The notes under the pieces: generated by a model | The model's database searches: none | Told to the model about the DNA's origin: nothing | Seen by the model: only the letters and a program-made list of their open reading frames with translations | Assembly (NCBI GenBank): GCA_963576475.1 | Contig: OY754978.1 | Coordinates: 2,963,364-3,027,363 of the forward strand | Length of the DNA: 64,000 nucleotides | DNA from: Molanna angustata | Taxonomy: Eukaryota > Arthropoda > Insecta > Trichoptera > Molannidae | Direction of reading: 5' to 3' | In this document: in pieces, positions 10,594 to 25,500 of the stretch | Layout: every line of letters begins with the position of its first letter | Position numbering within the stretch: the stretch's first letter is position 1 | Program-made: the position numbers and the translations under genes

Positions 10594-13500
10594 GTTTGTT
10601 TAAAAATATGACAATGCTTGATTTGCATCTGATAAATTATTAAAATATAATGGCTTTTTGAGTGACAGTTTTGAAATTGTTTCATCAAATGTGTAAAAAT
10701 GTAAAAATTGATTGGCATCTAGTATCAATATTCCACTATTCTGATTGGCATCTAGTATCAATATTCCACTATTCTGATTGGCATCTAGTATCAATATTCC
10801 ACTATTCTGATTGGCATCTAGTTTCAATATTCCACTATTCTGATTGGCATCAAGTATCAATATTCCACTATTCTGATTGGCATCTAGTATCAATATTCCA
10901 CTATTCTGATTGGCATCTAGTATCAATATTCCACTATTCTGATTGGCATCTAGTATCAATATTCCACTATTCTGATTGGCATCAAGTATCAATATTCCAC
11001 TATTCTGATTGGCATCTAGTTTCAATATTCCACTATTCTGATTGGCATCAAGTATCAATATTCCACTATTCTGATTGGCATCTAGTATCAATATTCCACT
11101 ATTCTGATTGGCATCAAGTATCAATATTCCACTATTCTGATTGGCATCAAGTATCAATATTCCACTATTCTGATTGGCATCTAGTATCAATATTCCACTA
11201 TTCTGAAATGACCAAAAAATATTTATCTATCAATTAATTTTTTTGTGCCCATTATATAAAAATATATGAAAATTTTTCACTGTACAGAAAAAAAAATTAA
11301 GATGCAATATGTTGCGCTATTGCGAGAACATATACCTACAACGGCACTAATTCAATGCATGCTAAGTATTTTTTATGTCATGTGATATTGAATATTACTT
11401 TCATTCATTTTTTTTTTATTTTTTTTTTTTTTTATTTTTTTTTATTTTAACAATTATACATTAATGATAAAAAGAATTATAAACAGTATCTTAAAATTAA
11501 ATTATTTAATATCTATTCATCCCTCAGTTGAGATCAAATCTCGTGTTCGAGGGAGGAGCACAGTCATTTTATCGGTTCATTTATTTCAATAACATATAAT
11601 ATTACTAAAAATAACACGCATATATTTAAATTAATATTACGCGAACTGGTGAACAGTTTACGGATGAACCCCTACCAATGGAGCATACTCTAGTATACGC
11701 AAGCGCATACTGAGAACCGCGAACTGCATTTGCCGTTCACAGGGCCCCACTAGCAGGCATTCACCGTTCACCGTCCACTGTCACGAAACAAAAACCACTA
11801 ACCGCAAAAACTGGAATACAATAAAAATACATTAATTACATCAAGAACAAATTCAAATAAATTACTCATCAAAAACAAAATCAATATTTCTTATATAATA
11901 ACAGACAACATCAAAAAACCATATATACACATAACATATCATCAAAAAAAAAAAAAAAAGTACACACAACTCAACACCAAAAAAAAAAAAAAAAAATTAC
12001 ACTCACAATTTGGCGTAATTTGGAAATATAAAAAAATTAAAATAAAATAAAAAAAAAAACAACAAAACAAAAATCCATCACTGGATGTAATTATAATTGT
12101 TAATATGTTTTATAATAGAATTTTTAAATTGTATATATTCCTTCATTTTCCTCAATTCATCTGGAAGGTCATTAAAATGTTTTATTCCCAGGTATGTAAA
12201 GTGGTGCTGGGCTGCAGATGTATTGACGCGAGGGATAGCAATATTATTTTTCGATCTGGTTCTATTGTTGTTTTCATGTATTTCACTATAATATTTTTTA
12301 AATGTTGTTAAAAGAGTATATTTTTTATATAAATTATTTAGCTTTAGTACACGAAATTGTTTGAATACTTCATTGGAGGGAAAGTCTATTGGTTTCTTTA
12401 AGATTATTTTTATGATCAGTTTCTGAGTGATTTCAATCGGTTTTAAATTAGTTTTATACGTTCCACCCCATCCAAGGATTCCATATTGTAGAATAGATTG
12501 TACAAAGGCAAAGTATAATATTTTTAAATTTTGGATTGTCAGTATATTACGCAGTTGTAGAAATATGTAAATTAACTTTCTCATTCTATTTTTTGTTAAC
12601 TCTATGAAGTGTTTCCATTTTAAATTTTTATCAATGGTTATTCCAAGGTATTTTACTTCGTCCTTTTTAGCTATTTTATTTTGAGTTACGTTTTCTTGTA
12701 TTATATTTATGTTGATATTATTCGTTATTTCATTGACGTTTAAACAAAAGGGAACGAAAACTGTTTTTTCTGAGTTTAATGAAAGTAAATTATCATCGAA
12801 CCATATTTTGAGTTTATTAATACCTTTATTGGCTAAGTATGTTACATTTTTCCACGAATTTTCTTTAAAAATGAGTACAGTGTCGTCGGCATATGAAATT
12901 ATTTTTCCGTTCAGATCAATATTAAATATTTCATTTACGTAGATTATAAATAGTATTGGGCCTATAACTGTACCTTGTGGGATTCCGAAATTACTTGTTA
13001 GGGGTTCACTTATATGATTGTTTACTTTAGTGTATTGTTCTCTGTTATTGAGATAGCTATAGAACCAAGTTTTAACTTTCTTTTGCAATCCAATGTCATT
13101 TATTTTATTAATTAATTTAGTATGAGATACACTATCAAATGCTTTTCTTAGGTCTACAAAAATACCTATACATTTTTTTCTATTGTCTAGAGCGTCGATT
13201 ATTTCGGATGTTAATTCAGCAATGGCGTCCTGTGTTCCCATATTTTCCCGGAATCCGTATTGTTGATTGTTTATGATATTTTTTTCATTTAGAAATTTTA
13301 ATAATTGTTTTTTCACAATTTTTTCAAAAATTTTTGCTATATTCGATACAAGGGTAATTGGCCTATAGTTGCTAACAATATCTTGACTTCCGCTTTTGTA
13401 AATTGGTGTGATTATACCTTTTTTATATACTGTCGGAAATGTTCCTAGTGCAAGACTTAAATTAATGATAAATGTTAATGGTTTACAAATGTGTTGGCTC

Positions 13501-16500
13501 ACGTTCTTTAATAGTTCTGCAGTTATTCCGTCATGTCCAGGCGCTGATCCACCTTTAAGACTTTTAATTATTTCTAATACTTCATTCTCATTAGTTTCTT
13601 TAAATTCAGAGAAATTGTTAGGGTTGTTTAGATCATTGTTAATTTGGTCGTTTGTGTAGTTTTTATTTATATTTTTGGCCAAGTTTTCTCCAACGGATAC
13701 AAAATATTCATTGAATATTTTTGCGCATTGCTTTGGATTTTCATTTACCTGTATGATATTATTTCCATCATTTATTTGTTTAATGTCTATTTTCTTTTTG
13801 GTTTTATTAGTTATTTCATTTATTATATTCCATGTCTTTTTACTGTCGTGGCAGTTTTTTAAGAGTTTTAATTCATAATATTTGTCTTTGGTTTTCTTTA
13901 TTAAATGAGTAAGTAGATTTCTGTATCTTTTATAATATCTCTTTATATTTTCACTGTCCGGGTATTTTTTGGTAAGTTTAAAAGTTTTTTCTCTCTTTCG
14001 TATACTTACTATTAGTCCATAAGTAATCCATGGTTTAATTTTTTTGTGTTTTGATTTAATATTATATTTATGAATTACTTCTGTTGACTTTTTTAAATGG
14101 CTTAGGAGTGTCTCTTCAAAATTTTGTGCACAACTATTCACGTCATGAACTTGAAACACTGATGACCATGTTTCATCTTTCAGAGACATTTTCAACTTCT
14201 CATAATTCACTTTAGCTGTTCTAACATTCATAACACTTTCACTATTAGATTTATCATTCCTTTGACTATACAAGTATATGCAGAGATGGTGGTCTGTTAT
14301 ATTATTTTTCCATACAATAGTTTTTATGTTTTCAATGTCTCTTTTATTTGTCCATATATGATCCAAGCACGATGGATTTTGCCCCACCATTTCTCTCGTT
14401 GGTGAGTTGATGCATGACTTGAAATTGTAGAATGTCATAGTATTAAGATATTCATCCTTTTCGGATTTGTTTATGTGTTTTAGTATATTTATGTTAATAT
14501 CACCTAGAATTATACATTTTTTGTTCTTTGTTTGGAGAAGAATATTATTCTTAATTTCATTAATAAAAGTGTACACATTTGAAAGATGTGTTCGATAAAT
14601 AGCATATATGTGGTATTTAATATTGTTAGTAGTAATTATTATTTCTAGGCAGTTGGCTAATGATAGTTGTATTTCCGATGCTATGACATTAGTATGTATT
14701 GATTTAATAAATGCAACAATACCACTACTTTTGTTAATGTATTTTGTTGTTTTAAAACACGTATAGTTCGGAATATGAAAATTTGAATAGTCAGTAAGAT
14801 GCGCTTCTGTTAACACTATACAGTCCGGTTCATATTTTATTGAATTTAGATACACTAAAAATTCGTCAAAATTTTTCTGGATGCTTCTTATATTAAGATT
14901 TATAATAGAAAATGCGTGATTAAGATCAGAGAGGATAATCTCACATTCTTTGGATGTTTCGCATATAAATTCTGATATATTAGAATTTTCGTCGATTATA
15001 TCTTGTAGTGTATCATCCATTTTTATTTTAATAGTCAATCCTTTTCTGTGCAATCAATGTTTTTTTAATTTTTTGCGGACATATTTTATCAGTTGCTGAA
15101 TGTTCTGTAGAGGTTACATTAGTTTCGCTATTTTTGTTTGCTAATATACAATTATAGCATTTTTTTTCTTTCGACACACAGTTTTCTGTTTTATGCTGTT
15201 CACTACAATGCGCACATATTGGTGGCGTACTGATTTTTAAACACCATTTTGCTGAGTGCCCAAAATTAAGACAGTGGTAGCACTGTACTAAGGGGTTACA
15301 ATCTTCTACTTTGATTCTTTGATATCCGATGAATATTTTATCATTCTCGATCATAGCTCTTCTTATTTCTCTGCTTGTTTCCAAAATAATATTTTTGCTA
15401 CTATTGTTCTTATTTTTAATAATTTTCTTGAGTTGCATTTGATTTTCGTTCTTTTTGAGCAGTGGCGCTTGTTCTATATTTTGGGCAAATATGTCGTGTA
15501 TTAGGTCTGTTCAGTGTTGGAACTGTTGAAACAAATCCTTTCCTCACTTTATTCCTTTCCCCACCCATCCGGGCCTGACCATGTCAAGGCTGCATCGAAA
15601 ACAGTCTGCGTCCGAATGCGCTCCGGTCGACACCTCGTGCGTGTGACATAATCTCGTGGATTATCGCAGCGAAGCGTAGTTTTGGAGCATATTGCCGGTC
15701 GCGAAGCATCGAGTGTTTTTCCCGACGGCAATTGGAATTGGTACCTTCCGGGCTGCTCCTGGAAGGTCAGAAGACTCGTCGAACCTCAAGACAGCAGAGG
15801 AAGAGAGTGTCATCTGGAAACCGGCGACGGAAGACAGGTCAGTCCTTATTCCTTTCGTCACAATCCCGCGACCCTCATAGGGACGCGACATCCTTGGTCC
15901 TTACGAGCCTGATGATACCCTTATTCCTTTGAAATCTTGGTTACGATAGTTTCAACACAGTTTATTACTTACCGGCATCGGTAAATATTGTATTTTTGTT
16001 TTGTATAGATTTTTTGTCTACCTACAACATAACACAAAAATAATATGATTCATTTATCGTGTTCATTTTATGTACGTATGCTTTGTTCGTTTATAATTGT
16101 ATATTTTTGTTGAAAAGAATATACATATTATGATATTGAATATTAATATTGATTATTATATAGTTTGTCATATTTTACATTTAGATACATATCTAAAGAT
16201 TACATTATACGTTACTGTCGTTTAAAAATATTGTTTTATTTTGTGCAAAATAGTATCATTCTAAGTTAAATATCATTTATTCTTTACCGACATACGGTAA
16301 ACATTTTTTGTTGCACATTATAATTTTGTGGGCCACCGGAGGTGCCTTTATAAAATATATTATGTATCATATATAGGTACATATTCTGTTACAGTTTTGT
16401 CGTGTTTATTTTGTAAAAAAATATTATTTTTCTAATTATATATTTTTGTTGAAAGAAATATATTGTTATATCGATTATAGGGACAGCCCCCACATATCTA

Positions 16501-19500
16501 ACATTACTGACGTTCAGTAATATTATTATTTTTATTATTTTTCGTTTCAATATTTGTTAAATAACATTCATTTGAATAAATATATTAGGATTACGAAACA
16601 TATTTATATTTCACTGGAAATTTGAACATTTTCAATAACAACAACTCAGCTGACGTTCGGTTATTTTGTATTATATTTCTGTATACGTGTTTTTTAGGTA
16701 TATATATTTATATAGGTGTTTTGTAGATAAGTGAATGGTACGGCGCCAATTCTGGTGTCCATTCACGGCGCCAATTCTGGTGACGTTCAGAAATATTATT
16801 TTTATTTTAATGAAACTTGGCTAAAGATAGTTCATATATTTGTTTACAATTTAATCTGTTTTTAGTACTGACGTTCAGTAACACTTTTATTTCATCATGG
16901 CGAAATTGGTTAAATACAATTTAGCTAAACTATCTTTGGATAGTATTCATAAGATTGCTATCGATGCTGAGAATGGCGATTCTATGAATTTATCGAAGTT
17001 TAAAATACGGTTTTCGGATATCGAGCATATCAAAACAGACTTTGTAGAAAATCATATAGCTTTAGAAGTCGGGGCTTCTAAAGATTTTGACTTCACAGTA
17101 CATCAAACGAAATATTTCGAGTTCATGAACACATATTATGAAATAAAAGAAATGTACTCTAATTTGTATGCACAGACAAATCAAAATTCACAAAACTCGT
17201 CGACTGTATCGAATAATGGCAGTTATTTACCTAAAATAAATTTACCAAAATTTTCAGGAAAATACGTAGATTTTCCGAATTTCCTTTCCATTTATCAAAC
17301 ATTGGTTCACGATAACAACTCATTAAATAACGTGCAACGACTTCATTATCTATTTTCGTGTTTAGAATCAGACGCTCTAAAAACAATAAAACATTTGCCC
17401 ATTACAGATCAAAATTATAATATCGCTTATAATTTACTATGTGATCAATTTAACAATACAAGATTAATAGCAGACAATCATTTGGAAAATATTATGTCTT
17501 TACGTTATGTAGATAACGTCCGAGAATTGCGCAACTTCGTAAGTTCCGTGAAAGAAAATATACAGGCTCTTCAGGCCTTAAAACTCCCAGTAGAACATTG
17601 GGATTTCATATTAGTTCATATTATTGTACGGAAATTAAGTGTGGACCTGAGAACAAATTTTGAAATTCATAATTGCAGTAATGAGCTTCCTAAATTTTCA
17701 GTTCTAATGGGTTTTTTAGAAAACCAGTGTAGTGCTTTTGACGCTGCTACAATATCCACCAAACAACCTTCGCGTGATATTTCTCAAAGAAAATCATCGA
17801 AATCTGTTTTCCATTTAACGGATAATGGAAAGTCTAAAAAATGTGTGTTTTGTTCGTCAACAGATCATTTTATTTATGCGTGTAATAGCTTCAAAAGGGA
17901 ATCACTTACATCGCGTAAAAATTTTATTAGACAAATGGGTCTCTGTTTCTCGTGCTTTAAGAATCACCACATCAAGGACTGCACTAGTTCATTCTCATGT
18001 AAAATATGTTCTTCCAAGTCACACAACACATTGATTCATTTTGAGAACAAGAACACTCAATCCAGTCGTTCACAATCGCCGACGATTGAAACGAGTAATA
18101 CGGTTGAAGATTCGGAAACTGCAAGGGCAGTCGTGCTATCAACTGAATGTCGCAAATTATGTACAGTTGTACTGGCAACTGCTACAGCATACATTCAGGA
18201 TTCATATGGCAGTCTTCAAAAGGTTCGATGCCTTCTCGACAGTGCCTCACAGGCGTCATTCATCACAGAAGGCTGTGTTCGAAGACTTTGTCTTAGACGT
18301 TCTAAGGCAGAGATTCCTGTGTCAGCTCTCGGTGGACAACAATGTCGCCGAACGAAAGGCCTGACAAAAATATCACTTACAGATCGGACCGGTTCCGTTG
18401 CAATATCCACTAATGCACTTATTATTGATAAGATCACAAACAACCTGCCTGAAATTTCAATATCTATAAATATAACAGATCGCTTTAAGGATCTCGTTCT
18501 AGCGGATGAACAATTCAATATTCCTGGTCCCATAGACGTTCTCATCGGTGCAGACGTCTACACTGATGTAATTACAGGCGATCTTATGCGCTTGGGTAAC
18601 GGTTTACCTTGCGCAGTAGGAACCATTTTCGGGTACGTGATTATGGGTTCAATATCTCGTGACACACTTAGACAATCTCGAGTACATTCGTCGTTAGTAT
18701 CGCTTGTCACAGATATTTCTTTGGATAAATTAGTCAACCGATTTTGGGAGTCTGAAAATGTTCCAGAATACATTGCTTCAGATCCCGAGGACATAGAATG
18801 TGAAAAAATCTTTAACGAAACCTCGTATCGTGATGTCAATGGTAGGTACGTCGTGCGTTTGCCTTACCAAAAAAATCATCTTCAACTGGGTGATTCACAT
18901 CATGTTGCTTTAAAGAGATTGTATAATCTAGAAATAGAACGTGATAGCACCTCCAAATTAGAAAATTCCGCTTTCATGAAAGAATATATCAGCTTAGGGC
19001 ACATTAAAGTATATAATTCAATACCTTCAGAAGGTAAGCATTATTACATACCGCATCATTGTGTTTACAAAAACACAGTTTCTTCTCGAAAAATTAGAGT
19101 TTTATTCGATGCTAGTGTGCTCACTTCCACAGGTGTGAGTCGGAATGATTTTTTACTGGCTGTCCCTAAATTGCAAAGGTATATTGTTGACATTATTTTG
19201 AACTTTAGATGTCATCAAGTCGTATTTGTGGCGGATATTAAGATGATGTTCAGGCAGATATTAATTCACCCTGATGATCAGCCTTATCAGCTGATTTTGT
19301 GGAGAGATTTTCCGGATAATCCTCCGCAAACATACGTATTACGCACGGTAACGTATGGCATGAAAAGCTCCCCATTTGTATCGATGAGAGTTTTGCATGA
19401 ATTAGCAGAGACGGGTAAAAACATATATCCACTCGCCGCAAACGTATTACTCTCAGCTATATGCGTTGATGATATAGTCTCGGGAACTTACTCTCTTGAT

Positions 19501-22500
19501 GAGGTAAAACGGCTTCAGAGAGAGCATATACATTTGTTACAAGATGGCGTTTTTGAATTGCGCAAATGGTCTTCGAATAAAATTGAACTCCTCGAAAATT
19601 TACCAAGTGAATTTTGCGAGATTCCAAGACCATTTGATGATAGCTGTAACATTAAATTATTAGGAATCCAGTGGAACCCGACAGCGAATACTTTCACCAA
19701 TACTGTAAATGAAGTAAATAGTGAAAACTGTACTAAACGTAGTATATTGTCTTATTTCGCTCGAATTTTTGATCCATTAGGATGGTTAATCCCCATTATT
19801 TTTATGGCGATATTAATTTTACAGAAACTTTGGTTGCTTCACATTTCGTGGGATGAACCCACACCTTCGAATATAACGTCTGAATGGAAAACATTTTCCA
19901 ATAACTTACAATTTATTCAAAGATTTTGGGCCCGTTGGCAAAAGGAGTATCTACATACTCTTCAACAGCGGTCAAAGTGGCTGATTTCCACAGAAACTCC
20001 TCGGATAGGATATTTAATGTTGATAAAGGAAGACAACCTTCCTCCGCTTCAGTGGCGGACTGGTAGAATACTGGGACTTCTACCAGGTAAAGACAAAGTT
20101 GTAAGGGTCGTAAAGTTAAAGACTTCAAATGGGGCTGTTCTCCGACCGGTCAATAAACTTTGTCCCTTTTTCAAGGAAAATTGATTCCTTTTTTGTTTAC
20201 ATAATATGTTATATATAAGTTATTTAGAATATAGTTTGTATATATTTGAATTGAATCCTTTCACATGTTTGTTAATTTGTGTTATGTTGTAATATTTTAA
20301 CATTTGGAAGGATTGGCTATGCCAACCCTTGGGCCGGGGGATGTTCAGTGTTGGAACTGTTGAAACAAATCCTTTCCTCACTTTATTCCTTTCCCCACCC
20401 ATCCGGGCCTGACCATGTCAAGGCTGCATCGAAAACAGTCTGCGTCCGAATGCGCTCCGGTCGACACCTCGTGCGTGTGACATAATCTCGTGGATTATCG
20501 CAGCGAAGCGTAGTTTTGGAGCATATTGCCGGTCGCGAAGCATCGAGTGTTTTTCCCGACGGCAATTGGAATTGGTACCTTCCGGGCTGCTCCTGGAAGG
20601 TCAGAAGACTCGTCGAACCTCAAGACAGCAGAGGAAGAGAGTGTCATCTGGAAACCGGCGACGGAAGACAGGTCAGTCCTTATTCCTTTCGTCACAATCC
20701 CGCGACCCTCATAGGGACGCGACAAGGTCATCTGTCTCGTAATCTTCTGATATTCCTTTCAATATCATACATGGTTTCTTTTTTTTTAATTTCTTCTGCT
20801 TCAATTTCTATTTTTTTGGTGTTTATTATATTTGCAAGTTTAGTTGCTTCTGATTTTTGGTTACAATTTATAATCAATCTGTTTTTGGTAATTTTTTTGA
20901 GGTTAATTACTCCAATTCCTTCTTTACCTATTTTAATCTGTTTCTGCAATTTCTTCTGTATATCTTCCTGTGAAATGTTATCATGTTTTGCTTTGATTAT
21001 AATTGCATATTGTTGTGGTGGTTCTCTTTTGGTGTACTTTAAAGTATCTGCGTAGTCATTAGTTTTCTTGATTCCCTGTGTTGAGTTATTCTTTAATGAT
21101 TCCAAATGTTGTTCTACTTTTTTGGTTATATTTGTTTGTTGCTCCATAAATGTAATAATTTTTTCCATCTTCTTTGTTTTTTCCTGCATCCAAAGTAGTT
21201 CCAGTTCAGTCAGTTTGGCGTCTATGGATAGTTTAATACTTTTTGTTTTAGTGTTATTGTTCCATATTTTTTCCGTTTCATTTTTAATATTTTTGAGAAT
21301 TTCAATCACCGTCGATTCCATTTATTTTTGGTCGTTAAAGTGTTAGCTAGACTTGTTTCGCTTCAATACACACTACACGACTGCACTTGTACACGGTGGT
21401 GACAATACTATTTATACCATCAAGGTATATCCCACATTGTGGGGTGACCAGCCTCAGGTGTGCATTGCCTCATTAATGGAAGCACAACACAACATCAGTG
21501 TTTACTCACTTAAAAAATGTCAAACTTGAGACCATGGGTGACACAGCTGAATGTTTTGACGTGAACCAAACCATTATAAAACAAAAAAAAAATAATGATA
21601 ACAAGTTTAAAAAATTAAATTTAAAAAAATTAACATTAAAGATAAGATGATTAAAATTAAAGATATAATTAAAATGAAAAAATATTTATACCTACATAGT
21701 TTTTTTTCTTTTTTAATTATACATCATTTTTTTAGATAGCTTCAATGGGCCGGTAATACAGTCTCAGTTTAAGAGCTAAACTCAAGTTTTACAAAAATAT
21801 AGCGTATTACAGTGTCCGTTTAGGCCTAAACTTCCCTCAAATACGTCACTAAAACGACAAATATTTAACTCAACGTTTCTGGCGGATTAAGTACTTAACG
21901 GTGAGTCAACTGTCATTTCTCAACTCATTGCTAGGCAACGAGTGTAGTTTCAGTGTTCTATCACTAGAGGCGTTAGTTGTATCGAAGGTGGCGCCACACA
22001 ACAAAACAAACTGACAGCCATATTGAAACGAACATGGGCATTTAAAAGCATTATTTTGGTGAAAAAAATTAAATTTACCATGTTGGATAGTAAAACAATA
22101 GTATTTCAAGTCGTAGCGTCTCGTTTTGTAGTTAGTATTATTTGAGGTTATTTAAAATTTGACAGATAATAACCACAGAAAAAGTAAAATATGTCTATAA
22201 TTGAAGATTTAGTAACTGACATGACATTAATCTTGAGTTTGACAAACTCAATGAGTTGAGGGCCGACTGTAATACCGGGCCAATGTCATCTAGTGATAAA
22301 CACATCAATTTTATTTTTATTTTTTAAGTACTGATATTAAAGAAACTTTAGATCAAACAGAGAGAGAGAGAGAGAGAGAATAGAAAAGTTTGATTATTTA
22401 CATATATTTATAAATCACAATTAAATATATCTCACAATATACACTTTTTTTTTAAATTAAATTTTTTTTCATTTTTAAAATTAAATATAATTTTTTCATA

Positions 22501-25500
22501 ATTTTAGTTGACAAAAACTTTTATTTATTTATTTAATTTTTTGTACATAATATAAACAAATATAATGCACACTGGTGGGCTTATTGCCATTAGGCAATTT
22601 CTTCCAACCAACCAGATTACAGAGTGACAGAATTATACATGTACATGAACGAAAAATGAAAGCTACAAAAGAACAAAGAAAATATACATAACACCAAGAT
22701 AAATAAAAAAAAAGGATTGGGAAGGAACAAGAAGAGGAAATCGATATGAGGAGAGATTAATTAAGAAAAATATATTGAGCAACTAAGGAATGTAAATCTT
22801 CCCAGTAGATACCGTTAACTGTCGAGAGCTACATGGCCTCTTGTACCCTCAGGGTGGTGGTCAAATAAGTAATGCCGGGTCAATGTCCACTCCGGTTCTA
22901 GATCGTACCTCTATAGAAGAATACGTCTTACAATATTATTGTCGTCAATATTCCGATCAGAAATGAGGACATTGAGAGCTATTACAGGCAAAACCCTGAG
23001 AGACTGAGTGAGGAACTCCAGAATAAGGGAACTATGTGAGGTTGACGATATCATCAGATGGAGTAGGCAGCAGAGGAGGGACTGGTATGGTCATGTCCAA
23101 AGGATGGACAGCACCAGACTTCCTCATATCGTGCTTCACAATCAGCCTCACGGAACCCGCCCTCGCGGTAGACCGCCAAAATGATGGAGGGATAGCTGGG
23201 GGTCCACTTCGCAGGAAGAGCAGGCCTCTTAAAAAACATACCCAAAGGTCTATTCAAAAGGAGAAGAAGAAGAATATTCCGATCCGGTTACTGACCTCGT
23301 CCAACTGCAAATGTATTTGCGACAGATGTACCTATCTGCCGCAAAACTTAAGAAATATCTATTTTCATATCGGTATTATATTCCTAAATCTATTTTATTT
23401 TTCTAGGATGCGGAAGAAAAGAACAACTGTTACCTGTTTCAGTATGGACCGACAGCAGGATGGTGGGGTATGCAGGAAGCTCTTGCAAAGTTTCTTTCAG
23501 AAAACTACGGAGATACCGTTGACAGGTATATTTTTCAATTGACAAAATTGAGTACTTGGATGCACATGTAACTTAAAAACCTTGGACATTTTTAATGGTG
23601 TACACATGTATATATATTGTTAAACACTATAATCAATATAATATGCTAAGTGCATTGAATTATATTAATCTTCGAATGGATTTGAACTCCCGGTATGACA
23701 GTTGGTGTGTGATTTATCAAGGTATCCGTTGTAAATCCTTGGAGGTTATTCCTATTTTGGGGGTATATGTTGGGAGTCAGCAATTTGGGGGTAGATTTTT
23801 ATTATTAGTTTATATCAGAAAGATTATAATGCAAATGTGTGTGTTCAAAAGGATTCTATTTTATTTAAAACATATAGGTACGTCCAAGTATGATATTGCT
23901 TATGTCTGTTCATTAAATAATTGATAATACATAATTTATAGTGATGAAGGGTTTCAATCAAAAGAACTACTTACATGATCAACACTGGTTTATTCAAAAT
24001 AAATGAAATTACAATATAAATAATAATAACTTAGTTAATTTGTGGTGTCGTGTGTCGGAACTCTATTGAACAATCAACACACGAATAAAGATCTGTCGAT
24101 CAGCTCGTATCAACGGCAGTGGGCTATGGTTCGTTGATCCTCATCTATTGTCGGGAGTATTCGAGAATCCCGAGGCCATACATGTTGCAGCCGACAAGGC
24201 GCTGCTATTTAAATTATTCTATATTTCTAACTTTTGTCTCAAATGTATGTAAAATAGCTAAAAACAAATTGATAATTCAGGGGGAGCAAGTCTGTTCAAA
24301 CGGTGAAATCAAAACCCTCAAAATCAAATATGTTAAGATATTATAGAACTCCATATGATAATTATATCCATGATATGGGTAATCATGAGGGTTTTGATTT
24401 CACCGTTTGACCAGACTTGCCCCCAGGGGAAACATCTACGTAACAGCATTGTCACCTCATATATTCATTTTCATTGTTTTTTCTCATTGTCACCTCATAT
24501 ATTCATTTTCATTGTTTTTTCTCATTGTCACCTCATATCCTCATATATTCATTTTCATTGTTTTTTCTCATTGTCACCTCATATATTCATTTTCATTGTT
24601 TTTTCTCATTGTCACCTCATATCCTCATATATTCATTTTCATTGTTTTTTCTCATTGTCACCTTTATTAACTTACGGTGCTGGCCGATTTACTAATGATA
24701 TTAATAACAATTAAGCACTACAAATAATAACACTCAATTATACACTTATTACCATTATACACTTCCTCAAAAGAATTAGCAGATCAATGGGTCTATTGTA
24801 AATTATTTAAAAGAGCAAAATAAAATGCAACAAACGCATCATCAAGCTTTCAATTGGGAATAGTTCACCCATCCAGATACTTAACATATCAAAGGATTAG
24901 GCTCTGAGGAGGTCTCTATACTACCTAACAACCCTACTGATTCCCGAATATTAACGTTTAAAAAATCTTTAATGATTCTACATGTATTCATAATTACCGT
25001 TTTTTGCATTTTTATTATTAAATTTTATCCTCATATATTCATTTTCATTGATTTTATCATTGTCACCTCATATTCTCATTTATTCATTTTCATTGGCTTT
25101 CATTGTTTTCAAACCAATTTCTCAATAGATGGGGTTAGTTATATTGCCTTATTTTCAAGCATTGTTAGAATATCCCACAACATTATGTCCGATTCTGTTT
25201 CGTCTAAATATATCCGTCTGAATTTTAGTACATGAGAAATGTAAAAAAGGTGCTTGCATTTATACGGGACTCATTACGTCACACCGTGCGAACAAAATCC
25301 TTTTATCCATGGTTGCCCGTTGGTTACAGACGTTTTCGTACTCTGAAACGAATCAGAATAGGACATATTATATACAAATTGGATTGACAAGCGAACTCGA
25401 TAAAAAAACATAATTTGTGAAAGTAATCACATAACCCAGCCAATGACAGTTTGTGAGTAAAATGCATGAATTTATTTTCAGATCCAATCTGGTATTGACA

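Larger units (their letters stand above)
15508..20724 (+). mobile_element. BEL/Pao LTR retrotransposon, young, internally deleted
   Basis: Two 383-bp LTRs (15508-15890 and 20342-20724) start TGTTCAGTG and end GACGCGACA. They look identical by eye. The element is flanked by a perfect 5-bp duplication AGGTC (15503-15507 and 20725-20729), the length expected for BEL/Pao. It sits in LINE ORF1 in the opposite orientation. The single ORF has lost RNase H and integrase, so this copy could move only with proteins supplied by another element. Confidence 0.95.
11409..21420 (-). mobile_element. CR1/Jockey-like LINE split by a BEL/Pao insertion
   Basis: A two-ORF non-LTR retrotransposon lies on the minus strand inside intron 1. 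The 5' end is near 21322-21420. ORF1 is at 21321-20725 and, beyond the insertion, 15507-15028; ORF2 is at 15020-12078. The 3' UTR ends in a poly(A) that appears as T-runs at 11409-11450 on the plus strand. ORF2 has endonuclease and reverse transcriptase but no RNase H. The 3' limit rests on the T-runs. The 5' limit is approximate, and no target duplication of the LINE could be identified. Confidence 0.8.

Noticed and set aside
10600..11237. 190-codon open frames on both strands over the 33-bp array
   Set aside because: A repeat unit with no stop and a length divisible by three is open by default. The array sits in an intron.
12097..13878. Plus-strand frames over the LINE ORF2
   Set aside because: They are antisense shadows of a catalytically complete reverse transcriptase frame.
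15549..15932. Several 60-76-codon frames in the LTRs (and again at 20383-20731)
   Set aside because: They occur at identical places in both LTRs on both strands and reflect GC-rich LTR sequence, not genes.
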